Counted from the first letter of the stretch, positions 1 to 12,340 are shown. The stretch is DNA of 64,000 nucleotides from Labia minor (GCA_963082975.1 OY720345.1:8582491-8646490), one strand, 5' to 3'. Notes: a model not told the origin generated them from the letters alone. Translations and numbers: made by a program.

Positions 1-134
1 ATTTATGTTATATCCATAACTGTTTTTTATTGCATTAATATATACATTTAAATTATTTGAAATTGTTTCTGTAGCTGGAAATTAACTTATTTCAAAACGT
101 CGATCGGTTCTGCGTCTGGTCGCAGGTCAACTTA
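1..134 (+). mobile_element. Family A Helentron-like element, 3' end only
   Basis: This is the 3' terminal part of family A, cut by the window edge. It matches the last 130 bp or so of the intact copy at 33761-34398: the block with GAAATTGTTTCTGTAGCTGG, the subterminal repeat (here mutated to CGTCGATCGGT) and the terminal stem (here TCTGGTCGCAGGTC, a damaged hairpin), followed by AACTTA. It is non-autonomous, with no coding capacity. Confidence 0.75.
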
Positions 135-450
135 ATTCTATCAAAAATTTATTTTCTAATACTTACATATTTACAAAAAAAAAATAAAATTTAGAATGAA
201 ATATTTATATAATTACAATAAATGTCACAATAATGTCACAATTTCTTGTCTCATCTTCACACCTCCCCTCACACCGTCGTCGAACCCCTTCTCTCTGCTC
301 ACTTAGTGGTGAGTTCAAACCTTGCCTGTTAACTTCTTCCCTTGACCCTGTATAAGGTTCATTAACTTATTTCTAGAAAAAATTTTATATATATATATTT
401 ACATTTAAATTTTTCATAGAATAATTTTTATCTTAAATTGTTTTATTAAA

Positions 451-694
451 GGCGCCATTGGGTGTGTTGGTAGCGAACCTGCCTCACATTTACATGGTCC
501 CGGGCTCAAGTCCCGAGCCTGGCAAGGGAATTTCCCTAGCTGGGGTCTATGGGACGGAGTCAACCCAGCCTCCGGGAACAACATTGGGGAAAAGCTACTT
601 GATAGCGCCAAGTAAAGGTTGAGAGGACCCGTTCTACTGATCATAGGACACCTCATGGATATAACCGGCTTGATAGGCGTTATATATATCTAAA
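451..694 (+). mobile_element. tRNA-derived SINE, copy 1
   Basis: A SINE with a tRNA-like head. A-box-like sequence lies around TGGTAGCGAACCTG and a B-box-like GGGCTCAAGTCC follows about 30 bp later; the copies at 53073 and 12090 have the canonical GGTTCAAGTCC. A unique body follows, containing GGGAATTTCCC (526-536) and CTACTTGATAGCGCC, then a tail ending near TTGATAGGCGTT. It is about 85-90% alike to 53073-53363 by eye. No clear target duplication is visible. It would be transcribed by RNA polymerase III and mobilised by a LINE; which LINE cannot be told from here. Confidence 0.8.
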
Positions 695-1665
695 AGAAAA
701 ATTTTCAAAAATTTCTTATTACAAAATAATGATTTTTTTAAAATTTATTTCAAAATTATATCTCACAAATAAATAAATTAAGAAAATAAAATAAAATTAA
801 ATTAAATTATTAAATTATTCATATATTTATATCTTCTTTATTTTTATTTTAATTAATTTTGAAAGGCACACAATAAATATAATAATAATAATAATGTTTT
901 TAATTTTAAAATTATATTAAATAAGGTTTTTTAAAATTTGAAACTATTTGAAAATAATAATAATAATTATTATATTCTCAAATTTTTCATAATAACATTT
1001 AATGAATATAAATTGGTTAAAATCTTTCTCGTTTTTTACGCTCTCTCTTTCTCTCTTTGTGAATAATCTAAAGTAAAAATCTCTAAAGAAAAAAAAAGGA
1101 TAAAAAGACCTCTTATTGAACAAAATGTGAAAAGATTATTCCTTCTTGAACTTTCTTTTGTCCTGTCGACACACATTAATTTTCTCTTTAAGATTAGTAG
1201 CCAGCTGAAAATTTTCAATAGCGATAGCTTTCTCATCTGATATGTTTAAACCCTTTTTTCGAAACGTTATTTTTTTTTTTATTGAGAGTGGAGAGATATT
1301 GATTAAGGTGAGGTGGGGTAAGTGCAGACCAGTTTTTGCAAAGTTTAGTCTAGGTTAATATATTTATTTTACAAATAATAATCTTGTTTTACTACTATCT
1401 AATTTGTATTGATATAAATATACAATTATATTCAAAAATATGTTTAATATAACAAATAGTAACAAAAGGCAAGTAGTCCGCACTACTGGGCAAGAGCGTA
1501 CACGCATATTACGAACGAAATTGAATCTTTATATGATGAACTACGGGACAGGAGCAGACTTTCACACATTATCACTAATACTGCTTTTTACAGAACAATA
1601 ATATGTTGTTTAGTTTTAAAGTTGGGTGATTTAGAAACATTAGAAATAAACAAATTAGAAAAAAT
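695..1665. other. AT-rich, no gene seen
   Basis: Low-complexity A/T runs and short (AAT)n tracts. Around 1300-1690 composition is more balanced, but no coding, RNA or transposon signature was recognised. Confidence 0.5.
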
Positions 1666-2120
1666 CTGGAGTGTCTCCACTCGACTTACTCGCAAATTTG
1701 AATTGGATTAAATAACATATATTAATTTAAATTAAATTAAATTAATTAAATTATAAATTAAAATTAATAAATAATATTTATTAAACCAGCGCATGTTTGG
1801 CTCTTTGTTGATGGCACCACGTCACGTGTTGGTACGTGAGATCTGCAAAAAAATAATTCTCGTACTTTCAGCGATTCAATCAAGCTGAAATTCTATATAT
1901 AGCAGTTTTATACAATTATTAATCATGTGAAAAATTATCAAACATATATCTTTATTTTTACGGTCACTTTAGAAGAAAAAAATCAAAACGTTGTAGGTAA
2001 TGACCCTCTTCCGGTTTAGCTACATTTCTCAACAGTTGATAGAAAACTATGAACTTTGAATAATGCCCATGTACCAAATTTCATCATTCTAGCTCAAACC
2101 GTTTTTGCGTAATCTTGGTT

Positions 2121-2153
<33 letters not shown>

Positions 2154-2277
2154 AACACAGAGACATTTTTCTCTCTTAGTGAAAATGATTCAGGAACCTT
2201 CAAAACGTATAAAAACATCAAAATCTCGACATCGAAAATTTTCATGATCGCAATACTATCTCTGGCGAGATATTAAA
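1666..2277 (-). mobile_element. Family B Helentron-like element, near full length
   Basis: The minus-strand 3' end is at the left: hairpin GAGTG-TCTC-CACTC next to the subterminal repeat (here ACTTACTCGC). The 5' end is at the right, ending TGGCGAGATATT. The interior carries the family blocks: the pyrimidine-rich ACTTTCAGCGATTCAATCAA, the TCCGGTTTAGCT block, a (ACAT)n/(CA)n microsatellite near 2124-2156 and the conserved AAAACGTATAAAAACATCA block. There is no ORF. The next element, family A, starts 1-2 bp after its 5' end. Confidence 0.8.
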
Positions 2278-2278
2278 A

Positions 2279-2910
2279 TAAGTTGACCTGTGGCCAGGTC
2301 CGAACCGACCGACTGTTTGAAATAAATTAATTTCCAGCTACAGAAACAATTTCAAATAATTTTAATATATCTATTAATGTAATAAAAAACAGATATGGAT
2401 ATAACATAAATATTTTTAATTTTATTTTATTTATAATATATATGTAAGACCAGACTGTGACGTCATGAATGGCTGGAGGACGTCATATAATTTTAAATCA
2501 AGAAAAAACTAATAAATATGATTTTTCTCGAGGATAAAACCAATACAAAGTGCATGATTCGTGGTGATATATAAAAAAATCTCCTTTGGTGTGAAAATAA
2601 CCCTTTCCTTCCTATCGTCGATCGCTAATACTACCACTTCCGGTTTCCGGAATTGCACCAAAAGTTGATCAATTCATCCCACTGATGCATTAAGTAAATA
2701 TACCAAATTTCATCAAAATCGGTTGAGCCGTTCAGGCTGTATACATCTATACGGACGTACGGACAGACGGACGGACGGACGGACAGACATCATGCTAAAA
2801 ATACTTTTTTCTGTTTAGAAAATGCATGATTCGTGGAGATATGTAAAAATCTCCACATGTGAAATTTGGTGTGAAAACAATACCTCCCTTACTATCGTCG
2901 GTCGGTAAAA
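2279..2910 (-). mobile_element. Family A Helentron-like element, near full length
   Basis: A minus-strand copy with both ends. The 3' hairpin GACCTG-TGGC-CAGGTC is at 2285-2300, the inner subterminal repeat ACCGACCGACT at 2304-2314 and its inverted partner CGTCGGTCGGT at 2896-2906. A (GGAC)n microsatellite sits near 2754-2786. The copy also has the two TGACGTCA-related sites near 2458-2487. It directly abuts the 5' end of the family B copy to its left. Confidence 0.85.
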
Positions 2911-3417
2911 AATAATATTAACTATTGTCCTCATATTTTCGTATCACTGGCATCTTTCTCGTTTGTGGGCGCACCGTCTCACTATTTAAATCGCAACTCA
3001 GATACTCGTTTGTTTAGTTAACCAAATATTGATAGGAAACACTTAATAATCATAGACAATTATTATTCCGTCGAGAGGAGGGGGGGCTCTCAACAATACC
3101 AAAGAACCACCCCACGCACACTTTGCAAATGTTACAGTTATTGGACCTATGAAGACCTACTACACTCAGATAACATCAAATTTATAATGGCATTACATAC
3201 CCTCGCATAATGTAAACTGGGCTACAATAATAACGATATATACATAGATAGATACAAAAAAGGCAGTTTGTGGAAGTGGTCTCAGCAAAAGAAGACAAAA
3301 TATTTTACCAGTGGGATAAAAAGTTGCAACACTTGACTGAATCAATGAAATTTTCAAAAACATGTGACATTTATTCAGTGCTACTTCTTGTAAATAATAT
3401 TTTTTCACCATTACTTG
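2911..3417. other. No recognised feature
   Basis: Moderate-complexity sequence with a G run near 3083 and a mixed stretch at 3120-3340. It lacks stops over 72 codons on the minus strand, but that translation resembles nothing I know. Confidence 0.4.
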
Positions 3418-3733
3418 GTTTGATAAAATTTGGTATATTTACTTAATACATCAGTAGCATGAATTCATCAACTTTTGGTGAATATCTGAAAACAAAGTAT
3501 TAATTTTATATTCATTGTCGGAAATTTTTCAAATATAGTAGTAATTGATAATTAAGTAATTAAACTAAAAATAAAATCTAAGATAATATAATTTCGTCAT
3601 TTTTTTTCAAGTTTTAAAAATATATATTTTTTTTTATACTTTATATATATATATATATATATATACAAATGTTGTTTGGAAATTAATTTATTTCAAATCC
3701 TCGGTCGTTTCTGTACCTGGCCACAGCTCATAA
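3418..3733 (+). mobile_element. Family A element, degenerate copy
   Basis: Two patches match family A in order on the plus strand: 3418-3493 (AAATTTGGTATATTTACTTA and ATCAACTTTTGGTG) and 3670-3733 (AAATTAATTTATTTCAAATC through the remnant of the hairpin, CTGGCCACAG). The sequence between is AT-rich and includes an (AT)n tract at about 3644-3664. The microsatellite and most of the 5' half are gone. Confidence 0.6.
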
Positions 3734-4655
3734 TTTTTTTTCTTACTAGCACATCCTTATTAGTTCTATTATTTTTTATTTTCAATTGTAAAACAAATTT
3801 ATTTATATTTCCAAGTTTTTTTTAATACAGTAACATCATATTATATTACTATTTAACCTTCTTCGTTAAATATAATTATTTGTGGGCAATTAAGAACGTT
3901 TTATTAGGTATATTCGTTTTTTTCCTTATTTTCGTCATTATTTTTTGTACTCATTTACTTTTCGCTTATATTTAATATTTGTAATAGTTATTATATTTAA
4001 ATTATGAGATACATAAAATTGTATATTCTTGAAAAAAAGTATTAATTATAAAATATTTAAATATATATTAAAGGCTGAATTAAATTTTAAAGGAATTTTT
4101 TTTTTTGTTTTATCTTATGATGGATAATTAGATTTTTTTTCATAAAGTGAAATTATTTCTTCTATCTTTTTTATTATTATTTTATATTTCAAGATTAATT
4201 TTTTCTCAGCTCAGTCGCTAATTTTTTTTTCTTTTTCTTTTTATCTTTTAATTAAAGGAAAAATATCTTTTTTTTGGATGTTTTACTTTCTATTGTGGTT
4301 ATTTTAGTTACCATACTTTTTAGTTAATATAATATTTGCTATATATATTTAAAGAGAAAGCGAGAGAAAGTAAATTTAAATTATGTTATTTTATATTTAA
4401 TAGAAAAACAATGTTTTTAGATAAAATTTAATAAATTGTAAAAAGCCAAATTGTTGAATTTTATTTAAAGTTTCACAATTCAAATAATTTATACTTTTTT
4501 CTTTTTAATATATATATATATATGTATATTAGATTACTTTCTATAATTTCCATATTTAAATTTATTTATATTATAAGCAAAGTAACTGTTATATTGTGCA
4601 ATTTCTCATACTCTTCTCTCTCTCTTTCTCTCTAAAGTAAAAACAAGTTATAAAT
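3734..4655. other. AT-rich, no gene seen
   Basis: A/T-rich low complexity with poly-T tracts and (AT)n near 4509-4525. Nothing else was recognised. Confidence 0.5.
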
Positions 4656-4865
4656 AGGGTGACCAAACGTCCCGATTATGGTGCTCTGTCCCGTCGTCCC
4701 GAAAAATGCCTTCGGGACAGTCTATTGTTCCTGTTTTTAAATATTTAGGTCCGATGAATGTTTCCTTACAATCAGTTTGGCTCTTATTTTCGATTTTTCA
4801 TTCAATATGGCTTTAACAAAAAAGGTAAAATTTTTTACAAATGTCCCGGTTTGGTGTTTTCGAAA
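4656..4865. mobile_element. hAT-like terminal fragment
   Basis: It starts TAGGGTGACCAAACGTCCCG and contains CTTCGGGACAGTC, then near its right end TGTCCCGGTTTGGTG. The pair AGGGTGACC...GTCCCG / CGGGAC...GGTTTGG is a common terminal arrangement in non-autonomous hAT elements. The right terminus is damaged and no target duplication can be read. Confidence 0.45.
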
Positions 4866-6167
4866 AAAAAAAATGTTAAGGAATATCAAGGAGATTCGTA
4901 TATTGAATGTAGTATAAATAATGAAAAAAATCACAATAATAAAATCTATGTAATATATAATCCGTTTTTCATAACCTAAACTTAGAATATTATGTATATT
5001 TGGTCTTGGAGAAGGGGGGGGGGTAGAGTTGATACCTTGTACTGATCATACAACACCTTTACTCTACTAGTTTATTAGGAGTTGTTCTAATACTTGAATC
5101 ATATATATGTTCATAGAATTTTATAAATATTTATATATTTATATTAGGGGAGGTGTATGGCTCAGAATAACTATATAATATAATATGGATTATTGGATTA
5201 AAATCAAAAATACATTTTTATTTATTAATTTAAAATAAATTAATAAATTTTAAGTAATTATATATATTTATAAACAAAATTAAACCTTTTTCATATTATT
5301 ATCTTCAATGAAATCTACAATTTGTCTTTATTTAATGAAAATTTATAGTATATTAGAAAGGATTACTACAATTTATTTAATTGAATTCTATATAATTTTA
5401 TATAAAATCAGATTACCTATTTTTGTTTTAAATTAGTTATAAATGAACTTTTGAGAGGTTACAGATGTAATTAGAAGATAACATTTTATCGCATTTAATC
5501 AGTCTTGTCGTTGGTATAATTTCCATTTACATAATCGGATTGATTTAATCAAAATTGGTGTGAGATGAGAGAATATGATGGTTGGGGGGTGGTAAATGGG
5601 CGGAATGGTTGAATTATTTTTTTCATTCTTAACCAGTTGATAAACAGAAAATGAATTAAATAAATAGAATATGATTAAAAAATAAAAAATTAATTAAATA
5701 TCAATAATAAACTAATAAATAACATAAATGGGGATTGTGTAGGAGTTATCGCATTTTTATTTTTTATTCTATTTTTATTACTTACATTTATTTATGTGTG
5801 TTTATTTTATATTCTTGTTAAATATATAAAAAATAAATAAATAATTAATTTTCATTAATTGAGATCCCAGTGTATATATAAAAATATATATATATATATA
5901 AATTGTATAATACGTTTGTTTCAAATAAAAATCTAATAAAATCGTAATTATTATTATTAATTATTATTTATATTCTACTTTTATTGTTTCTTTTGATTCT
6001 TTTTTTTTAAATTATCTTAAAAATCTATCTTACAATTTTGATTAAATTTTGTTGAAAAATCGTTTTAGTTCATTTATTCAATTTTTTTATAGCCGTTTTT
6101 TGGACCAAGCTTTTGAACATTTCCTAATTTTTTTCAAAATTTTTTTCAATTTGTTTCTTAAAAAAAA
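4866..6167. other. AT-rich, no gene seen
   Basis: A/T-rich DNA with a G run at 5014-5022, (AT)n at about 5885-5900 and a purine-rich G patch at 5560-5605. A short stretch at 5020-5095 (GTACTGATCATACAACACC) faintly resembles the tail of the tRNA-derived SINE but is too diverged to call. Confidence 0.45.
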
Positions 6168-6761
6168 TAATTTGATCTGTGGCCAGGTCCGAACCGACCG
6201 ACGGTTTGAAATAAATTAATTTCCAGCTACAGAAACAATTTCAAATAATTTCAATATATCTATTAATGTAATAAAAAACAGATATGGATAGAACATAAAT
6301 ATTTATAATTTTATTTTATTTATAATATATATGTAAGACCAGGCTGTGACGTCATGAATGGCTGGATGACGTCCTATAATTTTAATTAAGAAAAAAACTA
6401 ATAAAGATGATTTTTCTCGAGTGTAAAACCAATGAAAGTGAATGATTCGTGATGATATGTAAAAAATCTCCTCATGTGAAATTTGGTATGAAAATAACCC
6501 TTCCCTTCCTATCGTCGATCGCTAATACTACTACTTCCGGTTTCCGGATTTGCACCAAAAGTTGATCAATTCATCCCACTGATGCATTAAGTAAATATAC
6601 CAAATTTCATCAAAATCGGTTGAGCCGTTCAGGCTGTACACATCTATACGGACAGACATCTCATGCTAAAAATACTTTTTTTCTGTTAAATGTAAAAATC
6701 TCCACATGTGAAATTTGGTGTGAAAAAAATACCTCCCTTACTATCGTCGGTCAGTAAAAAA
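6168..6761 (-). mobile_element. Family A Helentron-like element, near full length
   Basis: A minus-strand copy. The 3' hairpin has one mismatch (GATCTG-TGGC-CAGGTC), followed by ACCGACCGACGG. The 5' end at 6747-6756 reads CGTCGGTCAGT. The GGAC microsatellite has shrunk to one unit (near 6649). The internal blocks are co-linear with 33761-34398. Confidence 0.83.
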
Positions 6762-6826
6762 GGTCAAACGTTTTCTGGACTAGGGGAGCCGTGGAAAAAA
6801 TCCGATGAAAAGTTTGGGAACCTCTG
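6762..6826. mobile_element. hAT-like right-end fragment
   Basis: It ends AAAAGTTTGGGAACCTCTG, the same terminus as the short hAT element at 18804-19060. The left end is missing; it is joined directly to the 5' end of the family A copy. Confidence 0.4.
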
Positions 6827-7899
6827 TTATAGATTTTAAATAAAAGGTTTCAATTCTCATTTTTCTATAAACAATTATACTTGTTTATTTATTTATTTAA
6901 TGTGCTGGCATTGTGATTAAAATTATGAAAAAAAAATGAATTACATTTAAATCACTTAAATCAATAAATTATTTTTTATTAGCAAAATCAGCAATTCTAC
7001 TTTCAAACATTCTTTTAATGATATTGAATTCTTAAGAATGTAATTTCCATCATTTAATTTTTTTTTTCTTACTTGCTTATTGAACCCTTCAAAAAACTTT
7101 AAATCTAAAAGATACCTCCTCTCTGAATTCATCCAATTAAATTAATTAAACAAGAAAAATTTAATTCATTAATTCATTCTTACAATTTGAAAGATAATCA
7201 ATAACTGATTTACTATCAAAAAAAAAAAAAAAAACAAAAACATTTAAACTCTCTACTAGTAAAGTTTGGTTTTTTTATTAGCTATATGTCAAAAAATAAT
7301 AAATAATATTTATATATTTTTTTAGAATAATCATTCTAATTTTATTAATAATATTTACAATTATTTGTGATTTTTGATAAATATCCTATTTAGACATATG
7401 ATCTGTGGTTTATGATAAAAATTATTATTAATAAAGTTTCTTTACTCTTCAATAGCAATATAGGAACGTTTTAGAGGAGATTAATAAGTTGCATGATCAT
7501 ATTGCTTAATTAAAGTGAAATTTTGAGATTTGAGTTGTTATTTTCGAAACTGTTGTGAAACTAAATTTAAAAAAAAATAAATTGTATAATAATATACCAT
7601 ATACAAGACGAATATACAAGTATATATATCTAATTTCGAAACCAAAAGTTATAACAACAGTTCATTAATAATAATCTAAGATAGAAGCTTATTTTTATAT
7701 ATACTTTATAATTTTTATTATTATTATTATTATTAATTAAATATCATTTTCATTTCTTGTTAAATCCCATAAGTTACAAAAAATAACAAAAACAAATAAA
7801 TTCTACTATAATATAAAAAAGATGCTACAAATATGTAAATAAATTAAGTTGTTGTACAAGATGAATAACTTGTCACAGAAATGTCTGTTAAAACATCTT

Positions 7900-7937
<38 letters not shown>

Positions 7938-9386
7938 GTTAATAAGTAAAGGGTAGAAAAATTAAAAAGAATAGGCAACTTTAGTATATTTATCATTTTC
8001 TTTTATTGACTCACTCATTTAAAAAAACTAAAAAACATGACCCATTTTTATTTTAATCGTATTTTGTTTTGTTTTGTTTTTTAAACACATGACATTTTTA
8101 TTTTTCAATTCTTGGAGAGGGTGTTATATTTATATACAATATTATGTATAATACTAATACATTTATTTTATTTATTTTTGACAATTTTTTTTTTTTTTAT
8201 TAATTTATCAAAATATTTATTTATTATATTTTTCTTTTCTAAATTGAATACCTATTAACGAATTTTAAATATTATTTTTTAGAAATATTTCTAGAGGCAG
8301 AGCTGTCAAATATTCATGCCTGGAATAGGTGATAGACAGAAGGTGCTATATCTGGACTATATGGAGGATGTATTAAGAAAAACTTCACTACTCATTATCC
8401 CTTGATTACGACCTTTGTCGCACGTTTCCTCATCCGTTATATTATATTATATACGTTTTGTGGGTAATATATAATACATTACCAATATTTACGCTTGCTA
8501 ATAAGCCTAACTTGCTCGACTTTTTCAAAAATTGAATTAACTTTTTTAATGACCGGTCGACTCATCTTTCACAACAAAATTTCCAGAACAAAAGCCATTG
8601 AACCATTTTATCTTTGCAATAGTTTTTCTAATAAGCATTTACTGTTGTCTGTTATCTTTTATCTGTCTCTCCGAAATAATTTGAATTAGAATTTGTATAT
8701 AGGTAAAAAAAATAACGAACTTTTTACAAAGCCCTCTATTATGGAATTGAATATCTACATCATCTACATAAAATGCAACTTTCTAATTAGTATTAAATTA
8801 GTCCACTTGCACACGTGTACATAGAAAAAATGTATAGCCTGTTTGTTTTTATTTTTATCATCTTATTATAAATAATTAAATAAAAAAAAAGGAATACAAA
8901 TGGATTTTATAAATCCCAATATCTAAATTTCAATACATATTAAGAGTAGTATTAATGGCCTGAGATGCTGATACACCCTTAATTATTTATTAATAATAAT
9001 AATAATAATAATATTTACGCCAGATTTGTTTTATTTTCTTCTGTATTCTTTTAATCAAAGATGGTTCTTTATTTAAAGAAACCACCATAAATACTTTATA
9101 AGTAAAAAAAAACAGCTGAGTATTTTTTCTTTAAATTGTAGGTAATACATTTTATTAATTATTCAAGCATAAATAAGTCTTTTTTTTGCTTGATCAAAAA
9201 ATTTAAAATAAGTAAAATTATTGATTTTGTTACGAAATTGTTCATTTGTATTATTTTAATTGTGTTATTATATTTTCTTGAATTAATATTGAAGGCCAAC
9301 AAGATAGAAAAAAGAAATAATAATCACAAATGTATTAATTCGGATTTAATTGATTATTTTCTTAAGTTAAAAAATAAAATTGTAAT
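6827..9386. other. AT-rich, no gene seen; (CT)n(CA)n microsatellite
   Basis: Mostly low-complexity A/T. A compound (CT)n(CA)n microsatellite lies at 7900-7937. A more balanced stretch at 8290-8745 (CTATATCTGGACTATATGG; AACGAACTTTTTACAAAGCC) could be a worn transposon, but I cannot assign it. Confidence 0.45.
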
Positions 9387-9872
9387 TAATTGGAAAAAAA
9401 AAATCTTATCAAAAGGGATAAAAATTAAAATATATAATACAATTATTTTACCGGGTGTGAGGCATGGTCTATGACCTTAGGCGACGAGAGTAGATTTAGA
9501 GTATTTGAGAATAGGATCCTGTTCCAAAGAAGGATGAGGTCACGGGGAATGGCAGAGACTGCATAACGAGGAATTGCATGACCTCTATGCATCTCCAGAT
9601 TTAGTTAGAATTATAAAATCAAGAAGGCTGCGGTGGGAAGGACACGTGGCTAGTATGAGAGAGGAAAGAATGGCGAAAAATATATTGATGTGGAGACCGA
9701 GTGGGAAACGCCCGCTTGGAAGACCAAGGGTGGATAATGAAGGAAGGGACGTGAGGGAGATGGGAGAGGGTAAGAACTGGATGGAAGGTTTTGGCTCAGA
9801 ATAGAAATACTTGGAGGGGTGTGGTTGCTGCGGCCAAGAACTTTCGACTTCCGTAGAGTCACATAGATAATT
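9387..9872 (+). mobile_element. RTE-type LINE 3' fragment (ORF C-terminus)
   Basis: A 5'-truncated, decayed LINE. Translation in broken frames gives the region after the reverse transcriptase: IKIKIYNTIILPGVRHG, then HNEELHDLY and ASPDLVRIIKSRRLRWEGHV, then GKRPLGRPRVD and the closing VVAAAKNFR. This run (IIKSRR-RW-GHVA-M, GKRPLGRPR, W-AAAKN) is the familiar C-terminus of arthropod RTE-like ORFs, where the basic segment is presumed to bind nucleic acid. There are stops or frameshifts near 9474 and 9804. It has no poly-A; the 3' end is at GTAGAGTCACATAGATAA, like the fragments at 24290 and 59309, which end in GATA repeats. Confidence 0.78.
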
Positions 9873-10301
9873 GAGAAAAAACAAAAAAAAAACAAATTAA
9901 AAAAAACAAACATAATCAAAAATTAATTAATTAAAATGCGTGAATGATTTCGTTTAATTGAACTGGATAAAAAAGGTTTTTGTATGATAGTTTTGAGTTT
10001 ATATTTTATTTTTTATAGATAAATCTATAGAGAATAGAGAAAAACACATGTTTATAGTAGAATATAAAATTATATATGAGAGAATTTATTGATGATGAGA
10101 GATGAAACTTAATACTCGTTCGATCAACTTTTGAATTGTTCACAATCGACCATTTACCCATCCTTGAAATATTAGATTCAGGATGGAGGATGGAGCTGAC
10201 TCTGGAATAGATCGGTTAGAAGAAAGAAAATGGTACACACACACAAACACATACAGATAATTTTCTAGTTTATATTAATACAAATATTATATAATAATAA
10301 G
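9873..10301. other. No recognised feature
   Basis: AT-rich sequence with a small mixed patch at 10130-10230 (GGATGGAGGATGGAGCTGAC). No coding or repeat assignment. Confidence 0.45.
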
Positions 10302-10750
10302 CTGGAGTGTCTCCACTCGACTATCTCGCAATTTGAATTGGATTAAATAACATAATATATTATATTTAAATTAAATTTAATTAATTATAAATTATAAATT
10401 AAAATTAATATATTATATTTATTAAACCAGCGCGTGTTTGGATCTTTGTTAATGGTACCACGTTACTTGTTGGCGCGTGATTTGCAGTGTTAAAAAAATA
10501 ATTCCGATACTTTCAGAGATTCAATCAAACTGAATTTCTATATATAGCAGTTTTATACAATTTTTAATCATGGGAAAAACTATCAAAAATATATCTTTAT
10601 TTTTACACATACACATACACACACACACACAGACATTTTTCTCAACCTTAGTGAAAATGATTCAGGGACCTTCAAAACGTATAAAAACATAAAAATCTCG
10701 ACATCGAAAATTTTCGTGATCACAATAGTATCTCTGGCGAGATAGTAAAA
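10302..10750 (-). mobile_element. Family B Helentron-like element, intact ends
   Basis: The clearest family B termini. The 3' hairpin GAGTG-TCTC-CACTC is at 10305-10318, the subterminal ACTATCTCGC at 10320-10329 and its perfect inverse GCGAGATAGT at 10737-10746, next to the 5' end. A (CA)n tract lies at about 10605-10630. The block between TTTTTAC and the microsatellite, present in 60875-61464, has been deleted, giving 449 bp instead of about 600. Confidence 0.85.
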
Positions 10751-11485
10751 AGATGGGAGAGAAAGAGATTCAATTAATTATAACAAAACTTCAAATTCTT
10801 AATTTCTTCTAATTTTATGCTAAAATTTAGGAGAAGGATTAAAATTAAAATTGAGACAAAATTTTATTGGAATTTTTTTAAGAAAATAAAAAAAAAACAA
10901 CAGAAATTTATTTCTAAATAATTATAAATCATAATATGAGTAATAGATAAAACAATTACAATTCATAGATGTGTAATAACATAAAATTATCTTAATTTTA
11001 TAAGACAAAAAATAATAATATAATATAATAATAATAATAATAATAATAATACTGAAAGTATCTATTAAAGGTATGTCCTGTTTTGGACAGATTGAGCTAT
11101 TGCCATTATGATTAAGAAAAATAAAAAAAGAAATAAAATGTCAGAGTGAAGAGGATATTATATATTTAATGATGATATAAGGTGGGAAGAAAAAAAAGTG
11201 AAAATAGAGCATAAGAAAAAAAAAATTGTCAATATTTCTTCTTCCATACGAGAGAGAAAATGATAATAAAACTGTCAAATGGTTCAAATAATAAAAAAAA
11301 AATAAAATAAAATAATTAAAGAATATATATATATATATATCAGTATAGAGTGAATAATAATAATAATAATAATAATGAAAATAAACATAATTAATATTCA
11401 AATAATAAAATATTTAATTTTGTGATAGTAACCTAGAAATGGTATTTTTTTCTTCTTCACAATTAATTTTAAAAGTAGATAAAAT
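10751..11485. other. AT-rich, no gene seen
   Basis: A/T-rich DNA with (ATA)n at about 11016-11050, (AT)n at 11323-11340 and (AAT)n near 11355-11375. Confidence 0.5.
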
Positions 11486-12340
11486 CAGTGGCGTAAGCGT
11501 AGATTTCTGTTGCTCGGGGCAGATGTCCTAATTACCACCCTCTCACCTATTCACTTTTATTGAATTTTCTATAAAATTTCATTCTATTCCAGACATTCAA
11601 ATTTGTATTGTAGTAATTAGATAAACTATGTAATAGTTTTAGTATTATGAATACAACAAGGTTAAAATTGTTTGAAATATATAAATTTTATTAAAATTTA
11701 TTATTTATATTATATTCAAATAATAAAAAAAAAATATTGAAATTACTAAATATTGTGAAATAAATAGCTTTTCACTGAAAGAAATCAAATTTAATTAACA
11801 TTCATTTTTATTAAGAATAAACTAAAAGGGTAGGTAGGTATAATAACTATTTATGTATTTATTTTAATTAAAAATTAAAAATAATGAATAAATATAATAT
11901 AGAGTTACAATTGTTTTGATTACATATAAAACACATTCTAAGGGCTCCTTTAATTTGTTCAAATAAACGAAAAAAAAGCCAGATTATTTAATTTTAACCT
12001 TAAAATAATAAAATAAATATATTTTACAAGTGTTTTATGTAAAATAGCCCTAAGCAAAATAACCATTTTTTTTTGTCAGAGGGTATCCTCTGACTTTTGT
12101 ACGCCTATCAAGCCGGTTATATCAATGAGGTGTCCTATGATCTTATCAAGTAGCTTTTCCCCAATGTTGTTCCCGGAGGCTGGGTTGGTCCCATAGACCC
12201 CAGCTGGGGAAATACCCTTGCCAGGCCCGGGACTTGAACCCGGGTCCTTGAGAATATGAGGCAGCTTCGTTAACTTCTTACTCTGTGCCGCCTCCCAGAG
12301 AGTATCCTGGTCCCCCGAACTCGAATTCGTACCAAGTTTA
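11486..12340. mobile_element. Possible hAT relic interrupted by a SINE
   Basis: The left edge CAGTGGCGTAAGCGTAG resembles the hAT terminus CAGTGGCGTACC at 28470. GC-rich remnants (CTCGGGGCAGATGTCC; GGTCCCCCGAACTCG) lie near both sides and a SINE is inserted inside. A convincing right terminus is not visible, so the extent is uncertain. Confidence 0.3.
12090..12295 (-). mobile_element. tRNA-derived SINE, copy 2, with target duplication
   Basis: A minus-strand SINE of the same family as 451 and 53073. On the minus strand it reads a canonical B box, GGTTCAAGTCC, inside CCCGGGTTCAAGTCCCGGG, then the body and tail. It is flanked by a 13-bp target duplication with one mismatch: CAGAGGGTATCCT (12077-12089) and CAGAGAGTATCCT (12296-12308), showing retroposition. 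Its 5' head differs from the other copies (GGCGGCACAGAGTAAGAAG), suggesting a subfamily or head exchange. The body has GGGTATTTCCCC where copy 1 has GGGAATTTCCC. Confidence 0.85.

Noticed and set aside
3058-3130. CRISPR-like or phage-type repeats
   Set aside because: No regular spacer-repeat pattern exists here or elsewhere; the DNA is eukaryotic by all other signs.
5018-5095. Another SINE tail
   Set aside because: Only about 20 bp (TACTGATCA, ACACC) resemble the SINE tail, with no head or duplication.
8290-8745. A mariner-like relic
   Set aside because: AACGAACTTTTTACAAAGCC resembles some mariner ends, but no paired end and no transposase residues could be read.
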